A stretch of DNA of 64,000 bases, taken from contig CAKOGP040001892.1 in NCBI GenBank assembly GCA_933822405.4, positions 62,001 through 126,000 of the forward strand. The letters run 5' to 3'. The translations under genes were made by a program, and so were the position numbers. This document shows positions 1 through 10,420 of the stretch, one piece after another. The notes beneath the pieces are model-generated. The model was given only the letters and a program-made list of their open reading frames with translations. It was not told where the DNA came from and did not search any database. Numbering within the stretch: position 1 is the first letter of the stretch; each line of letters opens with the position of its first letter. Source of the DNA: Cylindrotheca closterium. Lineage: Eukaryota; Bacillariophyta; Bacillariophyceae; Bacillariales; Bacillariaceae.

Positions 1-1
1 A

Positions 2-328
2 GTTGAAACGCTCACGGACCCCAATCGATCCTCCTCTTTCTTGGAACTACCACGACAGGAGAACATCAACAATCGAAAATCAGACGATGATGCTATTCTA
101 CTGCAAGACGATGATAACAACGAGCTTATTTTTACTACCAAAACTGGATCACGGTATGGGGATTTTAGCCTTGAATTTGTGAAGGCCAAAGTTTCTATTC
201 AACCCCAAAAGAATTTGATCAGAGTTGAATATGATGCTATTTGGGGTGTGGCCTTTGATACCGGTGATCTATGGGAATTTGCTCAAAGGATTAAAGCTGT
301 ATTGGACGACAATAATGATAACCAGTGA
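2..328 (+). CDS. 3' end of an unidentified protein (cut by window edge)
   Basis: The reading frame is open from the first bases of the window to a TGA at 326-328, and no ATG is needed within it, so this is the C-terminal part (about 108 residues) of a gene that starts upstream. The visible part is acidic, with Asp/Asn-rich stretches (DDDAILLQDDDNN, and DDNNDNQ at the end) around a region that could form beta strands (ELIFTTKTGSRYG, NLIRVEYDAIWGVAFDTGDLW). I recognise no family. A second frame (225-605) overlaps the end and looks like a chance ORF in the 3' region. Confidence 0.5.
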   Translation, partial: VETLTDPNRSSSFLELPRQENINNRKSDDDAILLQDDDNNELIFTTKTGSRYGDFSLEFVKAKVSIQPQKNLIRVEYDAIWGVAFDTGDLWEFAQRIKAVLDDNNDNQ

Positions 329-633
329 AGAAGTGAGGTTGGTACTATGGAACTGGAAAATGGATTTGCTTATCACAAATAGGACCTACAGTAATACTTC
401 AGGAACCAGGGAAAGAGGAAGTTTGCAAAGCGAATTTATGGGAAGGATGAGGGAAGAAAATGATGTTACTTCTTGTCCAATTGTGATCCTGCAATTTCGA
501 TGGAAAGAGGACTATCGTCGTGTCCAGCAAGTTCTGGAGCATGCTCCAACAGCAACTACTAGAAAACAGGGCATCGATTACAATTTAATTTACTATAATT
601 ATTAATATAATAAATAATACATCAATTGATTAT
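329..633. other. Intergenic, convergent 3' ends
   Basis: This is AT-rich 3' flanking DNA between two convergent genes. A chance frame runs to 605, and I see no RNA gene or repeat. Confidence 0.4.
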
Positions 634-1734
634 TTATTCTGTCGAAACGGGAGCAGCTTTGGCCTTTTCCTGCATTTTGGGAAGTTGAAAACCCTTCTGA
701 GCCAAAAGACTTTCGGTATACTCCCACAATTCCATTCGCAACTTGTCGCTTTGGGCAGTTGCCGTTGGTTCCGTAACCGCGCAGTTATCGTAGTAGGCCC
801 CCTTTTCCACAAGCCGAGCCATGGCACAGTAGATGGTCGTCGCCGCTCCTTGTTCTAGATTCTTGTTGGCAATGAGGCCCACGACTGGTTGCAAAAACCA
901 AGGCACGGTGTGTTTCCAAAGCGGAGACTTGATCACACCGGGATGCAAACAAACCGATTTGATCGCACAACCATCCGCACTGTAATAATCATCCAGTTCG
1001 GATTGCAATTGCTTGGTAAAGAGGATATTGGCGAGTTTGCTCTTTCCATAGGCCCCCCATGGGGAATACGAGTCTTTGGATTCCCAATCGGTCAAGGGTT
1101 CTCGAGCCATAGTGTGGGCCGTAGAGGCCACGTTGATGATTCGTCCGTGTTCTTGGTTCATGTTTGGGAGCAGTAAGCGAGTCAAAAAGTGATGACCAAC
1201 GTGGTTGGTTCCAAACTGCAGTTCGATCCCGTCCTTGGATTCTGTTCGTTGTTTCAACGCCATGATTCCCGCATTGTTGATCAAACAATCGATGGTTCCG
1301 TATTTTTCACAAATAGTGTTGGCGGCTTCTTGTACCGAACTTAGATCCGACAAGTCCATGTATTGAACATCGATGCGATCTTGTGGTTGTGGTTGTTGTT
1401 GCTGCTGCTGTTGCTGTTGTGGTTGGTCCATCAATAAGGATTGCTTGAGCTCGTTTCCGGCTTTGACATTTCTTACGCAGACGACTACCGTCATGCCGGC
1501 ATTGACCAAAGTCTTGATGGTCTCCCCACCAATTCCGGAACTTCCCGTAATAACGGCGGTGCCTCCATTCTGTACATAGGGTGCGAATGATGATTGATCG
1601 TGGTTTGGATCCAATGATAGTAAGTAATTGTACACTTGATTGGCCGTGGATTTGGGGCCCAGCAATGTCATTGCCGAGATGATGGAAGGAAGGGTGGTGA
1701 TTAGTAGTAGCGTGAGGCTGTGGAGTACTTTCAT
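634..1734 (-). CDS. Secreted/ER short-chain dehydrogenase/reductase (retinol-dehydrogenase-like)
   Basis: A 366-residue NAD(P)-dependent oxidoreductase of the classical SDR family. Residues 1-21 form a hydrophobic signal peptide or anchor (MKVLHSLTLLLITTLPSIIS). The Rossmann cofactor motif TGSSGIGGE is near residue 63. It is followed by an NNAGIM motif, a catalytic Ser in INVAS, and the YGKSK catalytic Tyr/Lys pair, so all the hallmarks of an active enzyme are present. A poly-Gln/Pro run (about residues 107-118) interrupts the Rossmann fold between strands and is unusual for SDRs. It is encoded by an imperfect CAA/CAG repeat and probably forms a surface loop. The substrate cannot be told from sequence. 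The closest architecture is the retinol dehydrogenase/WWOX-like group. The start is the only ATG giving a signal peptide. No introns. Confidence 0.88.
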   Translation of the reverse strand: MKVLHSLTLLLITTLPSIISAMTLLGPKSTANQVYNYLLSLDPNHDQSSFAPYVQNGGTAVITGSSGIGGETIKTLVNAGMTVVVCVRNVKAGNELKQSLLMDQPQQQQQQQQQPQPQDRIDVQYMDLSDLSSVQEAANTICEKYGTIDCLINNAGIMALKQRTESKDGIELQFGTNHVGHHFLTRLLLPNMNQEHGRIINVASTAHTMAREPLTDWESKDSYSPWGAYGKSKLANILFTKQLQSELDDYYSADGCAIKSVCLHPGVIKSPLWKHTVPWFLQPVVGLIANKNLEQGAATTIYCAMARLVEKGAYYDNCAVTEPTATAQSDKLRMELWEYTESLLAQKGFQLPKMQEKAKAAPVSTE

Positions 1735-2922
1735 GCTTTTCTATGACCAAGGTCTTAGTTTGAAGTTGCTGTCTGACTACTCGTACCGGTACTGCATAAT
1801 TGAGAACTGCTACTCGTCTTCAAACACGAATGATGACTGACTCATCTTCGAAAAACATGCAGAATATGGGACGGAAACAAAAATGTGTGACACCAAGGGC
1901 GCAGATGAGCGCCGGGGCAAGACCTTTAGTGCGTCACATATATTTTATGTTAGTTAAAATATACATGCAATAAAAGACGCTCAGCTGATCCAAACGTTGA
2001 CCAACGTCAGATGAGATGACAAACGACAACACACAACAATCGATTGATCAATTTGGACTTTGAAGTTTGGGATGCGTCTCTTCGGCATCACAAACTTATT
2101 GGCTAGCTAGTACTAGATACTATAGGCTATAGCTAATAGCTACTAGTTACGTACCTACCCAACTTACATGTTTACTTACTTATACCGTCAATAGCATCGT
2201 AAGTTTAAATGTATCCAATCTTCTCAGCACCATTTTGTCTTGGTCTTGTTTCGTGTATCTTCAACACGTTCATTTCAGCACAAGGTAGAAATAACCTACC
2301 TTCCTTGAAACTTACACACACGATCCAAATCGTGTTTGAGATTGTAGCATCATATATTATATATTAAAACTAATAGATGTCGATTTCCGAATTCTAAACT
2401 GTAAAAGAACTTGGTGACTTACAGTACTTACTTTGGATACATCTTCCCTCGGAAGTCGAGAGATATGATACTATAGATGAAAAGTGACTGATGTCAGAAT
2501 ATTTTTGGCGCACAAGAAATGACGTGTTCTCGGTGGGAGACGTTACTTATTGCCTCAATACGCACCCAAAACATGTCGTTATGTAAAATCGCATATGTCA
2601 TCCAATTTCTCGTGCGTTAGATTTGTTTTCGCTAATTGAGCTGACGCGTCCTTTCAACGGACTCAAAAACAGATGTTTTTTCGCCAATGAGAATGATCGG
2701 ACACGTAATAATGCCACCTCCGTAATCTGATTGGCCCTCCGTCATTCTTTGCCGTGAAATCTTCACCACGTCAGCCTAGGATCGACGATAGCGATACTGT
2801 ACACCCCGGAAATCGATCGCTAGAGTGACGTCCAAGTTCCCCTCTCACATCAATCAGGTCACATTCTTTGCTATTGCCATTTTCGAAACTTCGAAACATC
2901 AATCAAAGCATAAACAATAACA
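1735..2922. other. Intergenic, divergent promoter region
   Basis: This lies between the dehydrogenase gene (minus) and the Gly/Tyr-rich protein gene (plus) and contains no credible ORF. Several TGACGT/ACGTCA hexamers are scattered through it and are annotated separately. Confidence 0.5.
2520..2831. promoter_or_regulatory. Cluster of TGACGT/ACGTCA (CRE/bZIP-like) hexamers
   Basis: TGACGT occurs at 2520-2525 and 2826-2831, and ACGTCA at 2768-2773. A further ACGTCA is at 2004-2009. The last two of the cluster are 155 and 97 bases upstream of the ATG at 2923. In diatoms this hexamer is the known CO2/cAMP-responsive element bound by bZIP factors. Whether these copies act is inference. Confidence 0.35.
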
Positions 2923-3829
2923 ATGAAGACCATTTCCAGTCTCGCACTTCTTATCGCCCTCTTCTTGGGCAATGCTGCCGCCTTTATGACTGCTCCCTCC
3001 AAGGCTGCTGTCAAGGTTGACACTCCAGAAGAATCCTCTACGTCGTTGAAGTACGGTTATGGAATGAGTAAGTAAACGAAGTAGTACGCCACGATTGAGG
3101 GCTCAGCATGAACACGCTGTTCTGACATCTTTTTTTCTCTCTTAGGCCGCTACGGATCACCTTCTTATGGAGGTAACGATGGATGGGGCAGCTACGACCG
3201 GTACGTTTTAAAAGTCGACCTTGAATGGATGCTTCATGTTCATGCCAATCAATTACTTACTTACTTACTAACCTACTTTCCAACTCTCCACTCGTTAGAA
3301 TGAACAGCTATAACTACAATGGATACTATGGCCGTGGATACGGTGGAGGCATGGGTGGCTACGGTGGTGGCTACGGCATGGGTGGAGGATACGGCGGATA
3401 CAGCAACATTGGTTGTAAGTAAAACTAGTTTTGTTTTCACGATTGAAATTCTGACGTTTTGTCCAAGTCACGATTGACTAACAATAACAACAACACGTTC
3501 GTTTCTTTCTTTCTTTCTTTCTTTCTTGACTAATTCATTCTACAGACGGTAGTGGCTATGGAGGATACGGAGGAGGCTACGGCATGAGTGGATACGGAAG
3601 CGGCTATGGCGGAGGTTACGGAAGCGGCTATGGAAGTGGCTACGGTAGCGGCTATGGAAGTGGATATGGCCGAGGATATGGAGGAGGCTACTCCAGCATT
3701 GGATACGGAGGCATGGGTGGATATGGTGGTGGTTACGGAGGAAGCTACGGACCATACTCCTCTGGTTACGGATACGGTGGCCGAGGTGGCAGCTACGGTC
3801 GCTACGGAGGAAACTGGTGGGACTATTAG
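2923..3829 (+). CDS. Gly/Tyr-rich repeat protein with plastid-type signal peptide (4 exons)
   Basis: Exons by reading: 2923-3067, 3146-3200, 3299-3414 and 3546-3829. All three introns are GT-AG with pyrimidine-rich 3' ends, and the frame stays open through every junction, giving 199 residues ending in GNWWDY. Residues 1-20 are a signal peptide, and [11 protein letters not shown] resembles the diatom ASAFAP plastid signal with a Phe at the cleavage point. Plastid targeting is therefore possible, although secretion is the alternative. The mature part is almost entirely GGY, GSGY and GRGY repeats, of the kind found in glycine-rich structural or RNA-binding low-complexity proteins. There is no RRM or other folded domain. 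The role is unknown; structural or phase-separating behaviour is inference. Intron 3 carries a TTTC microsatellite. Confidence 0.8.
3502..3527 (+). repeat. (TTTC)n microsatellite in intron 3
   Basis: About 6.5 copies of TTTC form part of the pyrimidine-rich stretch just before the 3' splice site at 3545. Confidence 0.85.
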
Positions 3830-4387
3830 GCACTCTCATCACACGTCAATGACGGTGTGTGTGTGCGTGCTTGATTTGACCTTTTCACTACATCTTTTTG
3901 CATCATTGAAACCCAAGCTGCAGACTGCCTCGGTCTCTTTTGACTGACTTGCTTGAAAGCTTCCTGTCGTTGTTCGATAGGGGGTGGAACAACCAGAACT
4001 TCAAGAAGAGTTGATATTTCATTATTTCATGCTGGTAGTTCTGCTTTCTGAATTAAAATCTGTGTAATATTTTTCATACAATGACCTTGCGCTTTTATAT
4101 TTGTTGTTATTATATTTGTCAAATCATCAACATCTGTGTTGCAGCTTGTTTGTTTGTGTCAGTCCAAGTTTCTTGGCTCTTTGCATTCATTGATTGAGTA
4201 GTAGTAATGTCTTCTTGTCAATGTTCTCCTACTGGTGCGATCCATCCTTCATCACGATGTTTGATCGGACGATAGAAGAGAATGAAATCCAATGAGAGGT
4301 TGAACTCTAACCATAGAATAACACATTAACATAGAGGACTAACAAAGCATCTTAGTAGCAAAATTACATTATTTGTATAGTATAATA
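3830..4387. other. Intergenic, convergent 3' ends
   Basis: AT-rich 3' flanks of two convergent genes. No coding or RNA signal is seen. Confidence 0.45.
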
Positions 4388-6934
4388 TTATCCTAGCAAA
4401 CTCTGTCGATGGAGGTTCCCGACAACATTTATCATTTCAGCTCGGTCAATGTTGCCACTAGCATCGGAATCCAATGTCTGCATCATGGCCTTGAGCATAT
4501 CCTGGACTTCAATCGACGAAGCTCGCTTGCCCAAGACGTCAGCTGCCACTTCTTGCATGGCACCGAGTTCGTTATCACTACCAATATGCTTCTTCATGTC
4601 TGTGGCGGCAAAGTTGATCACCATCATGTCCACCGGTGTAATGTACCCGTTGTTGTTCACATCCGCCACGGCAAAGACATTTTCTACCACCAAATCCGCA
4701 ACGGCCTTGCCAAACACCTTGGTGGCGCGTTCCCGGACTTCTTCTCGCGTCAAAACTCCGTCTCCATTGGTATCAATTTCGCTGAACGAACCCATGTCCA
4801 ACCACATCATGGCAGAGAACATTTCCACCATGACAATCTTGGCGGGTCGGCCTTCGTCGTTGGCACAACTGGCACCACCGCCATGCTCTTTCTCGGCCCA
4901 TTCTAATAGTGGAACGTGGTTGTCGATTCCTCGCAAGGCATCAATGGGAAGCGTCAGAAGATACTTGTGGCTCGGTTCAAAGGGTTTTCCGCCAATCTTG
5001 TGGATCTCGCAAGTAATTTCGTCCATTTCAATTTGATCGCAATGTTGCAAGTATCCTCCGGATGACGAAGGTGGGTCTTGGACTGCCAGTCGCCGTGAAT
5101 ACTTGATCGTCTCTTGGAGAACAATGCCTGGAATGTACACCGTAGTGAGTTCAGTGGGAAAGGGAACCTCGGCCTTCAGATCGGACCAGGTGAACCATTC
5201 GTGCTCCTTGGGGTATACTTTTCCGGCTCGAATGGCACCCGAGTTGCATATGCAGCATTCGGATCTCATCCCCATGCGGAACATACTGCAGAGTACCTCC
5301 GATCCAGTCGAGGCTCCCAATCGATTGTCCTTGGTGGAAAATACCTTGCCTTCGCCCTTGAGCCAATTGGAGAGCTTGAAAAGTCTGGCGACTTGGAGCT
5401 CGTTCAGAATACGTTTGTGACCTTGAACAACCTTGAGGATTGTGCGATCGGGAAGGTACGACTGAGTAGTGACCATATCCACATCAATCTTTGGTTTGTC
5501 ACCCTTTGCTGCGTCCCACGTGATATCAATAATGGCCGTGTTGTGACCATCCATACCTGTCTTGACGATTCGTGATCCCTCATAGGTTTCGTCATAAGGC
5601 TCGTGGTCATGGGCTCCAATGACGATTGGAAATACATCGCCCTTGAAGGTCTTGGAGAATTCTCGGTCGGGATCCATACGTTGATGGGTGAGTGGGACCA
5701 CCAAGTCCAGGTTCAGAGGATCCATAACATCTCTCATATACGTCTTGGTCATCGCAAGGACTGGTTCAATCGTGGCACCGCCAAACGCACCGGGTCGATA
5801 CACGGAAGGATCTTCCGTCAACAAGCCCAGAAGTCCAACTTGTTTTTCGACGGATCCATCAGCACTCTTCACCTTGATGACTTCGTGAGGATCCGTCTTT
5901 ACCTTTAGGACGTCGTCAATCTCGCGCATGTTGGTATTGATCCACGCAAAGTCGGATTCTTCAATGCGTTTGGCCAAGGCGGGCAAGGGGATGTCGCATT
6001 CGTGATTTCCAAAGCAGACATGAGTGATGCCACACTTGTTCATGGTATCAATCATACCACGACCCTTGTCCAGTCCACTCAGCAGAGATGGGGCAACAAA
6101 GTCACCAGACAAAATGACCAGAAATTTGCCTGGGCTTTGGCCATTCTTGGTTTCTTTTGCTTTGGTATCGCATAAGGTCTTGAAGTTGGGAAAGTTATCC
6201 AATTCGTAAACATCGTTGATCTGGATGATGCGTAGCCAAACACCATTTTCCGGAAAGTCTAAATCTTTCTTTGGGGCGTCTTCGATGCCATGCTCCTTCT
6301 TGTATTCGGGTGTCTCTTCTAGTTGCCCTTGGTACTTCTTTTTGTTTTTAAGATGGCCCTTGTACTCGTCAAGCTTTTTGGCCTCTTTCTTGCCATGCTC
6401 CTTCTCGAGAATCTTCATACTCTTCTTTGCCTTCTTTAACTTCTTTTGTAAAGCTTTGTATCCGAGACCATCACCTTTTCCTTTCTTTTTCTTTCCTTTC
6501 TTGCTCTCTTCCTCCTTTGGAATCTCCATTGCGGATGTATCGATTTCAATGTCTCCATCGAGACTCAAATCGCCAGTAGATTCCGCGTCGTCGCTCAAGT
6601 CATCGTCTCCTCGACTCATCAGGTCATCTGGATCATCAAAACTCAAGTCACCCGTCTTGGCCGAAGAAGCTTCGCTAATATCATCTGGTTTATCAGCAAC
6701 CTTAGATGACTGATCTTCCTCCTCATCCAAATCAGTATTCAAAAACTGTTTATTGAACTCTTCATTATCGTTGATACGCATGGTGTAGTCCCCTAGCTTG
6801 CGTGTATAAGCCCGATAGAGCTTGTTCTTGGTCCCTTGCTCACGTTCGATTTTGGTGAGAATGTCTTGGACTTTGCGAATCTTCTTTTGCAAAAGCTTGT
6901 ATTCAGCAGCGCTGTCTTCGCCTTCTGCAGTCAT
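4388..6934 (-). CDS. Metallophosphoesterase (5'-nucleotidase-like) with C-terminal EF-hands
   Basis: An intronless gene for 848 residues. Residues 1-230 are charged and probably coiled coil or disordered (Lys/Glu-rich, with an acidic stretch rich in DDLSDD). From about residue 237 a calcineurin-like phosphoesterase domain follows: IIQINDVYEL (metal Asp), LSGDF, FGNHECD near 311, and GAHDHE near 442. The usual NDxH motif reads NDVY, so one first-shell His is replaced. A 5'-nucleotidase C-terminal domain is plausible for residues 500-690 (CNSGAIRAG, FPTELTTVYIPG). Three EF-hands follow: DTNGDGVLTREE near 720, DVNNNGYITPVD near 765 and DSDASGNIDRAE near 821. This suggests a Ca2+-regulated nucleotide phosphohydrolase. 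No signal peptide is visible, so it is probably cytosolic. Confidence 0.85.
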   Translation of the reverse strand: MTAEGEDSAAEYKLLQKKIRKVQDILTKIEREQGTKNKLYRAYTRKLGDYTMRINDNEEFNKQFLNTDLDEEEDQSSKVADKPDDISEASSAKTGDLSFDDPDDLMSRGDDDLSDDAESTGDLSLDGDIEIDTSAMEIPKEEESKKGKKKKGKGDGLGYKALQKKLKKAKKSMKILEKEHGKKEAKKLDEYKGHLKNKKKYQGQLEETPEYKKEHGIEDAPKKDLDFPENGVWLRIIQINDVYELDNFPNFKTLCDTKAKETKNGQSPGKFLVILSGDFVAPSLLSGLDKGRGMIDTMNKCGITHVCFGNHECDIPLPALAKRIEESDFAWINTNMREIDDVLKVKTDPHEVIKVKSADGSVEKQVGLLGLLTEDPSVYRPGAFGGATIEPVLAMTKTYMRDVMDPLNLDLVVPLTHQRMDPDREFSKTFKGDVFPIVIGAHDHEPYDETYEGSRIVKTGMDGHNTAIIDITWDAAKGDKPKIDVDMVTTQSYLPDRTILKVVQGHKRILNELQVARLFKLSNWLKGEGKVFSTKDNRLGASTGSEVLCSMFRMGMRSECCICNSGAIRAGKVYPKEHEWFTWSDLKAEVPFPTELTTVYIPGIVLQETIKYSRRLAVQDPPSSSGGYLQHCDQIEMDEITCEIHKIGGKPFEPSHKYLLTLPIDALRGIDNHVPLLEWAEKEHGGGASCANDEGRPAKIVMVEMFSAMMWLDMGSFSEIDTNGDGVLTREEVRERATKVFGKAVADLVVENVFAVADVNNNGYITPVDMMVINFAATDMKKHIGSDNELGAMQEVAADVLGKRASSIEVQDMLKAMMQTLDSDASGNIDRAEMINVVGNLHRQSLLG

Positions 6935-7768
6935 GGTAATATCGACTTTCTATTTAAATTGAAATCTGAGGGTACAATATCAAGATGGATGAAGGATTAG
7001 GGGAAGCAACGAGTGGCTTTTGGTTTTCGATTGGAAATATTCGATGGAACGGCTGCCGTAATGTCTGCTTCTATTATGACGAAGAAACAAAGAAAAAAGA
7101 AGAAGCCGAGCTTTCAGTCATCGGAAACGGACGCGACTTGCGTGCAGGGTGCGCGAGGGGAACGTGAATACTGTAGGTATTTAAAAACCTAACCTGCAAA
7201 CGAAGCCATAACCTGCAAACGAAATACCAGTAGTGGTATCCTAATCTATGTCGACAACATGATTTTCGACCATCGTTGCCCTTCCTTGCATTGCTATTTC
7301 ATCTACTAATCGTTTTCATATGATTTTATGACCATGAATCGTGCTAGTCCTACTTTCTCTCTGCTGAAGTCATATTTGTAGAAAAGTCTCTTCTTAGGAC
7401 TTGCGCTTCAAGACATCACATCAGATTTTCAACCATCCACACGATATGCAACAACTCTCCATACGGTCTTTCATACAGTCAAAATGTTGTGCCCCATCAT
7501 TATATGCGACACGCATCGAACAGAAGATACAATATTGAAATAACTAGTAGCTATGGTTCATAGAAAGAAAGTGTTTCGATGCCGATAAGGCAAAGGTAGA
7601 GTGTCTAGCGTTATTACCTAGAGCAAGTCAGAAGCTCAGTAATGACAAGATGTGGTGTCATATCATGCTCAATTCTGACTATCCTCTTGCAATGAGAATT
7701 GTTCTCAAGGGGGCCACGTTGCTGTGAGCAAGGGCCAAACTCCTTGTCAGTGAGAGACAATAGAGCAT
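6935..7768. other. Intergenic
   Basis: Upstream of the metallophosphoesterase and downstream of an antenna gene. A short plus-strand frame at 6985-7167 has no recognisable content. Nothing else is seen. Confidence 0.4.
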
Positions 7769-7919
7769 TTACTTGAGGTGTCCGATGATTGGAAGATCAG
7801 CATCATATCCCAATGGAATGATGAGTTCGTGGACCATAAGTCCAAGGATTCCGAATTGAGCGGCACGGCCGTTGTTCAACTCAATGGCACGCTTTTGAAG
7901 CTTGGTCTCTTCATCAAAG

Positions 7920-7960
<41 letters not shown>

Positions 7961-8401
7961 TGGGAATTCAGCCATTCCTGGGACCTCACGCATGAAGGCG
8001 CACTCCAAGATACCGACAGTGGCGATCATCTGCACGATTCCTGCGGTAGGAATGTGGTTGGGGCCAAAGATGGCGGCAACTCCGTTGGGGAAAGAGTCGA
8101 AGCTGTCTCCGGCGTAGTTGATGGATCCTGGAAGGTGGATTCCGGCACGGGTGGTGATTTGACCCAAAAAGGCCAACATACAGATGCGTCCGTGCTTCAA
8201 TTCGACGTAACGAAGACGTTCGAATCGCTCTTCGGTGGCATCTCCGGAGAGCATACCGAAAGGATCGAAGAATCCAAGTGGTGGCTGAACACCAAGCTCG
8301 CTCTCGAAAGCATTCAAGGAGCTGGTCTTGGTGGCTGCCTGTTGGGCAGGTGCGAAGGCACTGGCGGTGGCAATAAGGGAGGCAAGGACGGCGGTCTTCA
8401 T
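7769..8401 (-). CDS. Fucoxanthin-chlorophyll a/c light-harvesting protein, copy 1 (Lhcf type)
   Basis: A 210-residue thylakoid antenna protein that binds chlorophyll a/c and fucoxanthin and passes energy to the photosystems. The start at 8399-8401 gives a canonical diatom bipartite plastid leader: signal peptide MKTAVLASLIATASAFAPA with the ASAFAP motif. Upstream codons up to 8464 stay open but would bury that leader. Helix 1 carries the chlorophyll-binding ELKHGRICM and helix 3 carries ELNNGRAAQFG; PPLGFFDPFG is the usual N-terminal motif. Length is normal for Lhcf proteins, with no intron. It is nearly identical to the gene at 9788-10420 (6 of 633 bases differ; one residue, Thr for Ala in the leader). 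Confidence 0.95.
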
Positions 8402-9787
8402 TTTGACTGTTCCTAAGAAATTGTGAGATGTAGTTACGATCGTCTGACAATAGGTGTCATGCATGTCTCGGTTGCAGTTTTGAAGTGCCGATCTTTTTAC
8501 TGCAATTTTACGTACGTGGGCTACGGAAGTTGAAGTTTCAGCTAGTCATACGAGTCGTAAATGGAACAAATTCAGGAAGCAGAAAAGTTTGAGGTTGAAC
8601 ATGATGAAGCTTGGATCCAAACTCCAAAAAGTTAGCTGAAGAGCAAGAGTGCAGCCAATCAGTCGCAAGCGATGATGTTGGCACGACAAAAAGTCAACGA
8701 AAGAGACTATTTTAATGTTGGAGTGAGGTGAATAAGCACACATTACTTGTGAAACTTGTGTTTCAGAGGCATCTTTTGTCATATGCATGATGACTTCATC
8801 TTGTAACGCATGGTAAACTTTGCAAGAGCATAGATTTTTTGGATCCAGGAATACGCCTTGTTTTCCTGTCTACTGCAGAAAACAAAGCAGCTGTTTGCTA
8901 CGTTCTGTGCTTGGAAATCGTGATCTTCAGGGGTGATAGGCGTCTATTGATGAGACGAATGGCCACAGAGCTTGTAGTCCAAGGCGCGGTTTGAACGCTA
9001 CTACCCCCTTTCAGAAAGACGTATATAAGCATCAAGTGAACACATATGGTTTCTATTTAGTCGTCGCCTTTGTTTTGTTCAGTATTCAGGCTGCCACTAA
9101 ATCCGTTACTCAATAATCTTTAGCAGCTCCATGTTGAAGATTCTCCATATATGGTACTACGAGTATGCATAACAACAATCAGCAGCGTGGTGACCTATTG
9201 CTCCATCTCTAGTTCGATCAAACTGGTGGATTGTGCTCACCGTAGATACATGCTTTCAATCGCTTCAGTCTTTCACTGCCATTGTTCTTTCCAACCACTA
9301 AACAAATGCAATTTACACCACGAAACTGATGCACCAAAGATATCTTACTTTAGTATGTTACATGTATTTTAAAATACCAATGTATTAGAAAGGCTTTGAT
9401 CCATATCTCTGAGGAAGTAAAGTAGATTTGAATCTAGTTTGGGCCCCCAGGAATCCGAATCGAGTAGTGCGAGTTACTACCTGTGCTACCGGTAGATGAT
9501 GATGACCTCTGAAGAATCTGAAAGCAAATCTGAATCTAACTGAGCCCAATAGGTATTCTAAAATGTCTCATGGCCAATTCCTAGATGATGACCTGATGAG
9601 GTACCGGTTGATACCACGCAGCAATACACGGCAGAACGACAAACTTTCTTCGTTTGCAACATCTAAGCAAGATACCAGATTTGTTTCCCGAAATTAAGTG
9701 TGGTTTTATTAGTTAAAATCACAAGTCCCACACCAACGGCAGTATTGGTTGGATTCGAGAGAAGCTGAGCACCGTCGAGTTAGCTGT
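8402..9787. other. Intergenic spacer between the two antenna genes
   Basis: It holds the promoter of copy 1 and the 3' flank of copy 2. Short frames (8546-8788 minus, 9151-9372 plus) show no family signature. The flanks of the two antenna genes do not resemble each other. Confidence 0.45.
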
Positions 9788-9938
9788 TTACTTGAGGTGT
9801 CCGATGATTGGAAGATCAGCATCATATCCCAATGGAATGATGAGTTCATGGACCATAAGTCCAAGGATTCCGAATTGAGCGGCACGGCCGTTGTTCAACT
9901 CAATGGCACGCTTTTGAAGCTTGGTCTCTTCATCAAAG

Positions 9939-9979
<41 letters not shown>

Positions 9980-10420
9980 TGGGAATTCAGCCATTCCTGG
10001 GACCTCACGCATGAAGGCGCACTCCAAGATACCGACAGTGGCGATCATCTGCACGATTCCTGCGGTAGGAATGTGGTTGGGGCCAAAGATGGCGGCAACT
10101 CCGTTGGGGAAAGAGTCGAAGCTGTCTCCGGCGTAGTTGATGGATCCTGGAAGGTGGATTCCGGCACGGGTGGTGATTTGACCCAAAAAGGCCAACATAC
10201 AGATGCGTCCGTGCTTCAATTCGACGTAACGAAGACGTTCGAATCGCTCTTCGGTGGCATCTCCGGAGAGCATACCGAAAGGATCGAAGAATCCAAGTGG
10301 TGGCTGAACACCAAGCTCGCTCTCGAAAGCATTCAAGGAGCTGGTCTTGGTGGCTGCTTGTTGGGCAGGTGCAAAGGCACTGGCGGCGGCGATGAGGGAG
10401 GCAAGGACGGCGGTCTTCAT
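9788..10420 (-). CDS. Fucoxanthin-chlorophyll a/c light-harvesting protein, copy 2 (Lhcf type)
   Basis: A 210-residue paralogue in the same orientation as the gene at 7769-8401, with the same plastid leader (ASAFAP) and the same chlorophyll-binding helices (ELKHGR, ELNNGRAA). Five of the six nucleotide differences fall in the leader-coding first 75 bases and one lies near the C-terminus, so about 530 bases in between are identical. Sequence similarity stops almost exactly at the ATG on one side and at the stop codon on the other. The long antisense frame covering the gene is a codon-bias shadow. Confidence 0.95.

Noticed and set aside
225..605. 126-residue plus-strand ORF overlapping the first gene
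   Set aside because: It overlaps the end of the left-edge coding frame and runs into AT-rich 3' DNA, with no motif.
7778..8416. 212-residue plus-strand ORF antisense to antenna copy 1 (and its counterpart at 9749-10447)
   Set aside because: The frame is open only because of the codon use of the antenna gene. It has no family signature, and the sense frame is unmistakable.
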